Part shown: positions 1-5,736 of the stretch, in pieces | How the letters are laid out: every line of letters begins with the position of its first letter | Position numbering within the stretch: the first letter of the stretch is position 1 | Origin: JAXGTD01 sp040775095 | Lineage (GTDB): Bacteria; Pseudomonadota; Gammaproteobacteria; Chromatiales; Chromatiaceae | Direction of reading: 5' to 3' | Assembly: GCA_040775095.1 (NCBI GenBank) | Contig: JAXGTD010000133.1 | Coordinates: forward strand, 1-10,950 | DNA length: 10,950 nt | Program-made: the position numbers and the translations under genes | Notes under the pieces: model-generated | Database searches by the model: none | What the model was told of the DNA's origin: nothing | Seen by the model: only the letters and a program-made list of their open reading frames with translations

Positions 1-959
1 CCCTCGGCGGCGAGGGCGTCGAGATACTTCTCTGCATCCAGGGCCGCCATGCATCCGGTGCCGGCGGAGGTGATGGCCTGACGATAGACGTGGTCCATCA
101 CATCGCCGGCGGCGAACACCCCGGGCGCCGAGGTGGCCGTGGCATTGCCGCCGGTGCCACTGCGCACCTTGATGTAGCCACCGGTCATCTCGAGCTGTCC
201 CTCGAACAGGGCGGTGTTGGGCTGGTGGCCAATTGCGATGAACACGCCCTGCAGGTCGATCTCCTTGGTGCTGCCATCGAGCACGCTCTTGATGCGCATC
301 CCGGTGACGCCGCCCGCGTCGCCGAGGACCTCCTCGAGCACATGGTTCCATTCCAGCACGACGTTGCCTTGATCGGCCTTGTCCAGCAACTGCCGCTGCA
401 GGATCTTCTCGGCTCGCAGCGCATCGCGGCGGTGCACCAGCGTGACCTCCGAGGCGATGTTGGAAAGGTAGAGCGCCTCCTCCACCGCGGTGTTGCCACC
501 GCCGATCACCGCGACCTTCTGATTGCGGAAGAAGAAGCCGTCGCAGGTCGCGCAGGCGGAGACACCGCGGCCGCGGAATGCCTGCTCGGAGTCGAGGCCG
601 AGGTAGCGCGCGCTCGCGCCGGTCGCGATGATCAGCGCATCGCAGGTGTAGGTGCCGCCGTCGCCGTTCAGGCGCATGGGGCGGGTGCCCAGATCGACGC
701 TGCCGATGTGGTCGAAGATGATCTCCGTCTCGAAACGCTCGGCATGCTTGCGCATGCGCTCCATCAGGTCGGGACCCTGAACGCCGTCGGGGTCTCCGGG
801 CCAGTTGTCGACGTCGGTAGTGGTCATCAACTGGCCGCCCTGCTCCAGGCCAGTGATGAGCACCGGGCTGAGGTTGGCGCGGGCGCCGTAGACGGCGGCC
901 GCATAGCCGGCCGGCCCAGAGCCCAGGATCAGCAGGCGGCAGTGTTTGGTCTCGCTCAT
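1..959 (-). CDS. trxB: Thioredoxin-disulfide reductase TrxB (C-terminus cut by window edge)
   Basis: Cytoplasmic flavoenzyme that passes electrons from NADPH through FAD and a Cys pair to thioredoxin. Visible in order: the FAD-binding GSGPAG (residues 13-18), the redox site CATCD with Cys136 and Cys139, the NADPH-binding GGGNTA (153-158) followed by HRR (176-178), and the second FAD motif AGDVMDH (284-290). Residue positions match the E. coli enzyme (about 320 aa). 319 codons are visible, so only the last few residues lie outside the window. The ATG at 957-959 has an AGGAG Shine-Dalgarno at 966-970, 6 nt upstream. The gene is third in a minus-strand run after the GGDEF/EAL gene and murI. The 274-nt gap upstream suggests its own promoter, but I could not identify one. 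Nothing in the coding sequence looks damaged. Confidence 0.98.
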   Translation of the reverse strand, partial: MSETKHCRLLILGSGPAGYAAAVYGARANLSPVLITGLEQGGQLMTTTDVDNWPGDPDGVQGPDLMERMRKHAERFETEIIFDHIGSVDLGTRPMRLNGDGGTYTCDALIIATGASARYLGLDSEQAFRGRGVSACATCDGFFFRNQKVAVIGGGNTAVEEALYLSNIASEVTLVHRRDALRAEKILQRQLLDKADQGNVVLEWNHVLEEVLGDAGGVTGMRIKSVLDGSTKEIDLQGVFIAIGHQPNTALFEGQLEMTGGYIKVRSGTGGNATATSAPGVFAAGDVMDHVYRQAITSAGTGCMAALDAEKYLDALAAE

Positions 960-965
960 GTTGTG

Positions 966-970
966 CTCCT
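966..970 (-). promoter_or_regulatory. Shine-Dalgarno of trxB
   Basis: AGGAG on the minus strand, 6 nt before the trxB ATG. It supports that start. The rest of the 274-nt gap between trxB and murI (960-1233) is GC-rich. I see no tRNA, no intrinsic terminator with a T-tract and no convincing promoter in it. Confidence 0.75.
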
Positions 971-1233
971 GAAGGATGTCTTTGGCGCCGTGCGCCACCG
1001 GGGATTGGGTGCGCGGACAGGGGTGTCCGAGGCGTGACCGGGGCGCGGGCGGTCGGTTGGCGCGGTAGCCCGCCATGGTACGTTGCAGGGGCGGGGTGGT
1101 AAAGCCGGCGCAGATCCCGCCCGGGTGCGAACGATTCGGTCTTGCGCGGCCTCGCGGCAAGCCGTGGGGGCGTCGCGGAATGGCTTCAGACGATGCCCTC
1201 GGTGGCCTTTCCTTGCAACCGGGGTGCTTGGCT

Positions 1234-2115
1234 TCAGCCCGGCGCCGCTTCGCATGGCGATGGCGTGAGGCGCTGAACCCGGACCGCGCGGCCCCAGAGC
1301 TGGCCGATCAGCTCGGCCGGGCGCGCGGTTCCGCCAGTGCTCCAGAAACGCTCCGATCCTGCCGCCCGCTCGGCCAGTAGACCGGCGTCTTCCAGCCGAC
1401 GCCGAACCTGTCGGGCGACCGCGGCGCCCGAGTCCGTTACCGTGACGTCGGGGCCAGCCAGCGCCTGAATCAGCGGCCGCAGGTGCGGGTAATGGGTGCA
1501 GCCCAGCACCAGTGTGTCGGCGCCGGCGGCGATCAGTGGGGCGACGTACTCGGTGACCAGCGCGCGCGTTGCCGGACCATCGAGATCGCCGGCCTCGACG
1601 TGCTCGACCAGCCCGGGGCAGGGTTGCACGAGCACCTCCGCGCCGGCCCCGAAGCGCCCGAGCAACTGCACGAAACGGTGGCTGGCGAGGGTTTGTCGTG
1701 TCGCCAATACCCCCACAACGCCGGAGCGTGTCTGAGCGAGCGCGGGCTTGAGCGCCGGTTCCATCGCGATGATCGGGACCGCGAAGTGGGCCCGCAACGC
1801 CGTCGCCGCGGCGCCGGTGGCGGTGTTGCACGCAACCACGATGGCCTTGGCCCCTTGCCCGAGCAGGAAGTCGGTGACGGCGAAGGCCCGTTCGGTGATG
1901 GCCCGTGCATCCTTGTCGCCATAGGGTGCATGGCCCGAATCGGCCACGTAGAGGAGGTCCTCTCCGGGGAGCTCACGGCGGATCTCGCGCAGGACCGAGA
2001 GCCCGCCGACCCCCGAATCGAACACCCCGATGGGGCTCGAGGGGGCTGGGGACGGTGCAGGGGCCGCATCGGTTGGAGTGTGGGCGGCGGTGATGGCTGG
2101 ATCGGGGGCGGTCAC
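1234..2115 (-). CDS. murI: Glutamate racemase MurI
   Basis: Cofactor-independent racemase that makes D-glutamate for peptidoglycan precursors in the cytoplasm. With the GTG start at 2115 the protein is 293 aa, close to the usual 265-285. The substrate-binding FDSGVGG lies at residues 32-38. The two catalytic cysteines of the family are in ACNTA (Cys96) and GCTHYP (Cys206), and the conserved DSGHAPYG is at about residues 59-66. An ATG at 2235 is also in frame and would add 40 residues, rich in Pro and Arg and unlike the family. Neither start has a clear Shine-Dalgarno. I prefer the GTG because it leaves only a short Ala/Pro leader before the first beta strand. The function is secure from both cysteine motifs; the start is not. 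Downstream on the same strand is trxB, upstream the GGDEF/EAL gene. Confidence 0.95.
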   Translation of the reverse strand: MTAPDPAITAAHTPTDAAPAPSPAPSSPIGVFDSGVGGLSVLREIRRELPGEDLLYVADSGHAPYGDKDARAITERAFAVTDFLLGQGAKAIVVACNTATGAAATALRAHFAVPIIAMEPALKPALAQTRSGVVGVLATRQTLASHRFVQLLGRFGAGAEVLVQPCPGLVEHVEAGDLDGPATRALVTEYVAPLIAAGADTLVLGCTHYPHLRPLIQALAGPDVTVTDSGAAVARQVRRRLEDAGLLAERAAGSERFWSTGGTARPAELIGQLWGRAVRVQRLTPSPCEAAPG

Positions 2116-2374
2116 GTCAGAGCAGGGATGGGTTGGGCGATAAGGGGGAATCCGATCGAGTCCCGGAAGGGCGCGGATGTGATGGCGGACTGCCGCGGGA
2201 CTGTAGCGCTTTTCGCGTCCTCCTGGCGACGTCATCGAGCCGGATCGAATCGGATACCGCAGGAGGCGGATGGGATGGTCCGGGCACGGCGAGATCCACC
2301 CTGGATCCGGTCCTGACGCCCCGCCGGCGATGGTGATCCCGGGGCGCGGCCTTCACGGCGCCGGCATCGGCGGA
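2116..2374. other. Gap between the GGDEF/EAL gene and murI
   Basis: A 259-nt stretch if murI starts at the GTG at 2115; its left 120 nt would be coding if murI starts at 2235. It contains the REP-like repeat at 2348-2370 and a small perfect hairpin at 2293-2307 (GATCCA, CCC loop, TGGATC). No T-tract follows the hairpin on either strand, so it is not a standard intrinsic terminator. No further gene is visible. Confidence 0.5.
2348..2370 (-). repeat. REP-like repeat just after the GGDEF/EAL gene (left copy)
   Basis: Read on the minus strand, it begins 4 nt after the stop codon of the GGDEF/EAL gene with the 12-mer CCGATGCCGGCG and runs on through GTGAAGG to the end. The same sequence, apart from gaps of 1 and 3 nt, occurs on the plus strand at 5573-5591 after kaiB. 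Both copies contain GTGAA between short complementary arms (GCC/GGC here, GGC/GCC there). The layout resembles the head of enterobacterial REP/PU palindromes, but the full second arm is missing. Confidence 0.5.
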
Positions 2375-4714
2375 TCAGGCGTCGGTCGCCGAGATCGTCC
2401 GCGGCGAAGGACGGTCTTTGCCTTGGCAGATGCACAGGTCCTCGGCAGGGACCGGAGGACCGAGCAGATCGCCCTGGCCGCGGTCGCATCCCAGCTCGCG
2501 CAGGAGCTGGTGTTGCTCGTGGGTGTCGATGCCCTCGGCGACGACCAGTTTCTCAAGTCCGTGCGCGACCGCGATCGTCCCCTCGATCAGGGCGCGTTCG
2601 GCGCGTTTTCCATCGAGCCCGGCAACGAATGCACGATCGATCTTGACGGCGGAGATCGGCAGCATCCGCAGCAGATCCAACGAGGTGTAGCCGGTGCCGA
2701 AGTTGTCGATGTGCAGTTGCACGCCGAGATCGACCAGCGCCTGCAGAGACTCGGTCGAGCGCATCATGTTCGCGATCAAGGCGGTCTCGCTGATCTCCAG
2801 AATCAGCCATCGTGGATCGATTCCGGAGCTGCGCAGTGCCGTCTTGACGTCGCTGACCAGGTCGGAGCTCTCGATCTGCATGGGCGAGATGTTCACCGCC
2901 ACCGGCACCCGGTCAGGGCAGTCGTCCTGGCAGCGCCGCAGTTGCCGGCAGGCCAGCGTCAGCCTCTGGCGGCCGAGCTCGGCGATTAGTGCCGATCCGT
3001 CGAGCATGGGAAGGAATCGCTCCGGGGGCAGGAGTCCGCGCTCGGGGTGTTGCCAGCGCAACAGCGCTTCGACCGCGACCCGTGCACCGGAACCGAGATC
3101 GAACTGGGGCTGAAAGAAGAGCACCACCTCTTCGCGCAGCAGCGCGCCGCGCAGCTCCTGCTCGAGGCGGAGGCGGGAGTCGACGGTCAGGGTCATGTCC
3201 GAGTGATAGAGGCGGAAACCGTTGCTGCCGTGGCGCTTGGCGTCGTACATCGCGCTATCGGCCTGGCGCAGCAGCTCCTGGGGATCCTGGCTATGGGTCG
3301 GACAGATGCTCAGGCCAATGCTGGTGGAGGTGACGAGCTCGCGACCGTCGATCTCGAAGGGATGCTTGAACAGGGCCAGGATCTTCTTTGCCACGTCGGC
3401 CGCCGCCCGCGGCGCGACCACGCCGGGGAGGATGATGGTGAACTCATCGCCGCCCATGCGCGCCACGGTATCGGACTCGCGTATCGCGGACGTGAGCCGT
3501 CGCGCCACGGCCCGCAGCAGATCGTCGCCGACGGCGTGGCCGAGGCTGTCGTTGACGCCCTTGAACCCATCCAGGTCGAGGAACATCAGCGCGAAGCCAT
3601 GCTGATCCCGACGCGTACGCTTGACCGCTTCCTGGAGCCGGTTGAAGAACAGACTGCGATTGGGCAGCCCCGTGAGGCTGTCTTCGAACGCCAGCTGGTG
3701 TACGCGCCGCTCGGCCTGTTTGCGCTCGGTGATGTCGTAGAGCATGACCAGGTATGCCAGCTGGTCCTCCCAGCGCGTCTCGGTGACCGAGACCGCGGCG
3801 ATGCCGGGACTGCCATCGGCGCGGATGACGTTGAGCTCGGTCTGCAGATTGCTCACGGACGGGATGCCGAACGGCGAACCGACGAGCTGCTCCTCATGGC
3901 TCGAGAGCAACCGCGACGCGGCCGGGTTGCCGAACAGGATGGTGCCCTCGGCATCGAGGATCAGGATGCCGGTCTTGTTCTCCTGCACCAGGCTGCGAAA
4001 GTTGCGACGGGTCTCGGCCAGGGCGGTCTCCATCGCAAGGCGCTCGGAGATGTCACGCATCACGCCGACGGTATGCCAGGCGCCCTCGTGCTGCAGCGCG
4101 GAGACCGAGATCTCGACGGGGACCCGGCTGCCGTCGCGGCGCAGCGCGTCCAGCCGCAGGGTCTTGGCGATGACTGCGCCCTCGCTGCCGCGCTCGAAGA
4201 CGGCGTCGTCGGAGATGTCTCCCCCGGCCCGCTCATGGGCCAGCACCCTGTCGTGGATATTGAGTCCGTGCAACGCGTTGCGGCCGTAACCCAGTATCGC
4301 CTCGGCCGCCTCGTTGGCGAAGACCACGGTCCCGCGCTGGTCGAGCGCGAAGATGCCATCGAGCGCCGTATCCGTGAGCTGGCTGAGGAATGCCTCTTTG
4401 TCGGACAGTACCGTGTAGGCGGCATGAAGCTCGGCATTGGCCTTGCGGTAGTCAAGCTCGACGCCCTCGAGCGCGAAATGATGGGCGCTCAGGTCGGCCT
4501 GCATCTTTCGAAGCCGGGCACGCAGTGCATACAGCCGGCTGATACACACGCCGCTGACACCGATCAGGAGCACTGCCGTCAGCGCCCAATGGGCTGGCAG
4601 CCCGTCCATCCAGGTCGTCATGGAGGTCGCGGGGGGCGCCGAGGCCCGCGCGACGCCGGTGAACAGGGCCAGTGCCGCGAGCATGGCCGGTCTGCCGTGC
4701 GTCGTGCGGCTCAT
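2375..4714 (-). CDS. Membrane-anchored PAS-PAS-GGDEF-EAL cyclic-di-GMP enzyme
   Basis: Predicted c-di-GMP turnover protein. With the ATG at 4714 it has 779 aa. A signal-like hydrophobic stretch lies at residues 11-25 (ending ARASA) and a transmembrane helix at about 41-62, followed by a charged, probably coiled linker. Then come PAS1 (about 104-233) and PAS2 (235-338), each ending in a DI(S/T)ER motif. The GGDEF domain (about 340-503) has intact GGDEF at 421-425 and an RESD inhibitory I-site at 412-415. The EAL domain (about 518-763) has EAL at 549-551, Asn608, Glu640, Lys691, Glu727 and Gln747. However, DDFGTG reads DNFGTG, with Asn671 at a metal-binding Asp, and QGY reads QGD. Diguanylate cyclase activity is likely; phosphodiesterase activity is doubtful. 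A TTG at 4900 with a GGGAGG Shine-Dalgarno would add 62 Arg/Pro-rich residues; I prefer 4714 because the signal-like segment then sits at the N-terminus. It is divergent from kaiB. Confidence 0.95.
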   Translation of the reverse strand: MSRTTHGRPAMLAALALFTGVARASAPPATSMTTWMDGLPAHWALTAVLLIGVSGVCISRLYALRARLRKMQADLSAHHFALEGVELDYRKANAELHAAYTVLSDKEAFLSQLTDTALDGIFALDQRGTVVFANEAAEAILGYGRNALHGLNIHDRVLAHERAGGDISDDAVFERGSEGAVIAKTLRLDALRRDGSRVPVEISVSALQHEGAWHTVGVMRDISERLAMETALAETRRNFRSLVQENKTGILILDAEGTILFGNPAASRLLSSHEEQLVGSPFGIPSVSNLQTELNVIRADGSPGIAAVSVTETRWEDQLAYLVMLYDITERKQAERRVHQLAFEDSLTGLPNRSLFFNRLQEAVKRTRRDQHGFALMFLDLDGFKGVNDSLGHAVGDDLLRAVARRLTSAIRESDTVARMGGDEFTIILPGVVAPRAAADVAKKILALFKHPFEIDGRELVTSTSIGLSICPTHSQDPQELLRQADSAMYDAKRHGSNGFRLYHSDMTLTVDSRLRLEQELRGALLREEVVLFFQPQFDLGSGARVAVEALLRWQHPERGLLPPERFLPMLDGSALIAELGRQRLTLACRQLRRCQDDCPDRVPVAVNISPMQIESSDLVSDVKTALRSSGIDPRWLILEISETALIANMMRSTESLQALVDLGVQLHIDNFGTGYTSLDLLRMLPISAVKIDRAFVAGLDGKRAERALIEGTIAVAHGLEKLVVAEGIDTHEQHQLLRELGCDRGQGDLLGPPVPAEDLCICQGKDRPSPRTISATDA

Positions 4715-5181
4715 CGCAGGCGCTTGGGCTACACGGGGCCTCGCCGCGAACCTCGACAGACTCACCCCATCGCGTTCTCGCGCCTCGCGCCATTGCACGC
4801 GCGCGGTTGGCCGTCCGACGACAGCCCGGCTGGGCACCACGCTGTCCATGCCGGGCGAGGGATGGGCGGTTGGCGACCGAGTGTGTGAATCCGTTTTCAA
4901 CCCCGCCTCCCGGTCGGCTCACTGGCCCCGCGCCTTGTCGTACTCGTGGGCGACCCATGCCATCGCGACGTCCGCCACGCGGTTTGCATGACCGATTACG
5001 CGCCTATAAACATCCTATATCGTACGTCTTTGTCGATCGGGGGTACACTTGGATTGAATGCAGCGCTATTGGACACTCCCCGGCGAGCGGACAGCCCTGA
5101 CCTGGCTGTTCTGTCTGCAAGGTCCACCCGCGCCGGAGAGCCGAGGCAATGGCTCGACGGTTGTCCGTGAGGCATTGACTC
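4715..5181. promoter_or_regulatory. Divergent control region between the GGDEF/EAL gene and kaiB
   Basis: A 467-nt stretch without a convincing gene. The left 186 nt (4715-4900) would be coding if the GGDEF/EAL gene starts at the TTG at 4900. The rest holds an AT-rich patch, about 4983-5070, in otherwise GC-rich DNA, as expected for promoters serving both genes. On the plus strand, TTGCAT (4984-4989) and TATAAA (5005-5010) lie 15 nt apart, a tight spacing for sigma-70. TATATC (5016-5021) and TACACT (5044-5049) are other possible -10 elements. I found no well-spaced pair on the minus strand. A plus-strand start near 5017 would give kaiB a leader of about 165 nt. Which element is used cannot be told from sequence alone. 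Confidence 0.4.
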
Positions 5182-5547
5182 ATGGCAGGATCGTGCGACG
5201 CCATCGGCCGTGCGCCGCCACCCGCGCCGCAGATGGGCAGGTATCAGCTGAGGCTCTACGTGTCGGGGCGAACGCCGCAAGGCGAGCGCGCGGAGAGGAA
5301 CCTCAGCGTAATCTGGGATGGCGAGCTCGAGGGGCGATGCGACGTACCGATCGTGAACCTCATCGAACATCCGGCCGCCGCGGATGCGGAACGGGTCATT
5401 GCAACACCGATCCTGATTAAAGTCTCCCCGCTGCCGGTGCGGCGCATCATCGGCGACCTGTCGGATCGGGGACGGGTGTTGGCCGCCCTCGGCGTGCCCG
5501 AGTCGACGCGCGTGGCCCCGATGACCCTGCCGGTCGAGGGCGACTGA
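5182..5547 (+). CDS. kaiB: KaiB-family (circadian clock) protein, thioredoxin-like fold
   Basis: A 121-aa protein whose residues 20-106 match KaiB throughout: YQLRLYVSGRTP (21-32), an Arg-Ala-x-x-Asn-Leu helix start (36-41), a VNL strand (58-60) with a following Pro64, ATPILIKVSPLP (74-85) and VRRIIGDLSDR (86-96). In cyanobacteria KaiB binds the KaiC ATPase ring and switches between two folds; in other bacteria KaiB-KaiC pairs are linked to stress or diurnal control. No kaiA or kaiC is in the window, so a partner must lie elsewhere or be something else. The PPP of cyanobacterial KaiB is PLP here, and the C-terminal LLYEE-type tail is absent. The ATG at 5182 has a weak GAGG 9 nt upstream. An ATG at 5233 (residue 18) would give a 104-aa protein of usual family length and is a real alternative. 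Family assignment is firm; function is inferred. Confidence 0.9.
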   Translation: MAGSCDAIGRAPPPAPQMGRYQLRLYVSGRTPQGERAERNLSVIWDGELEGRCDVPIVNLIEHPAAADAERVIATPILIKVSPLPVRRIIGDLSDRGRVLAALGVPESTRVAPMTLPVEGD

Positions 5548-5591
5548 CGCGGCCGATGCCGGCGTCCCGCGGCCGATGCCGGCGTGAAGCC
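5548..5591 (+). repeat. Tandem REP-like repeat just after kaiB (right copies)
   Basis: CGCGGCCGATGCCGGCGT occurs at 5548-5565, directly after the kaiB stop codon, and again at 5568-5585: two perfect 18-bp copies with a 2-bp spacer. The second copy continues as GAAGCC to 5591. The segment 5573-5591 is the inverted counterpart of 2348-2370. The core contains the short palindrome GCCGATGCCGGC. No T-tract follows, so it is not a standard intrinsic terminator. Confidence 0.65.
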
Positions 5592-5597
5592 ATGTCT

Positions 5598-5623
5598 GCG
5601 CGCGACGTGCCTTTCGTGCGCGC
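5598..5623 (+). other. GC-rich hairpin between kaiB and ftsK
   Basis: GCGCGC (5598-5603), a bulged G, and ACG (5605-5607) pair with CGT (5615-5617) and GCGCGC (5618-5623) across a 7-nt loop. That gives nine base pairs, about 50 nt past the kaiB stop and about 80 nt before the ftsK -10 element. It could define the 3' end of the kaiB transcript, but no U-run follows. It may also be a by-product of high GC content. Confidence 0.35.
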
Positions 5624-5704
5624 GGGCCTGTCTCCGCGTCCTGCCAAGGTGGCGAGAACGGGTGTGCGCAGAAGCGAATCTACGCGAATAATGTGCGGTA
5701 ACGC

Positions 5705-5710
5705 TATAAT
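5705..5710 (+). promoter_or_regulatory. Probable -10 element of the ftsK promoter
   Basis: A perfect TATAAT lies 26 nt before the ftsK start codon, in a locally AT-richer patch. Transcription would start near 5717, giving a leader of about 20 nt that carries the Shine-Dalgarno. I see no good -35 hexamer 16-18 nt upstream, so the promoter may be weak or need an activator. Confidence 0.5.
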
Positions 5711-5723
5711 CCTCTGAAAGTTC

Positions 5724-5729
5724 GGAGGA
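5724..5729 (+). promoter_or_regulatory. Strong Shine-Dalgarno deciding the GTG start of ftsK
   Basis: GGAGGA lies 7 nt before the GTG at 5737. The fit and spacing make this GTG the start, even though ATG codons occur further in, such as the one at 5809. Confidence 0.8.
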
Positions 5730-5736
5730 CTAAGCT

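Noticed and set aside
956..1831. Minus-strand frame of 291 codons overlapping murI and running to trxB
   Set aside because: It is out of frame with murI, rich in Arg and Pro, and has no family motif. It covers the murI-trxB gap only by chance.
2293..2307. Perfect 6-bp hairpin as a terminator of the GGDEF/EAL gene
   Set aside because: The loop is 3 nt and no T-tract follows on either strand. It is more likely a chance palindrome.
3047..4888. Very long open frame (613 codons) on the plus strand
   Set aside because: It runs antisense through the GGDEF/EAL gene, whose minus-strand reading has full domain motifs. The plus-strand product resembles no family; long antisense frames are common at high GC.
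4919..4978. Small minus-strand frame (GTG start, 19 codons) between the GGDEF/EAL gene and kaiB with protein-like composition
   Set aside because: It is very short, has no Shine-Dalgarno, is closed by stops on both sides, and matches nothing I recognise.
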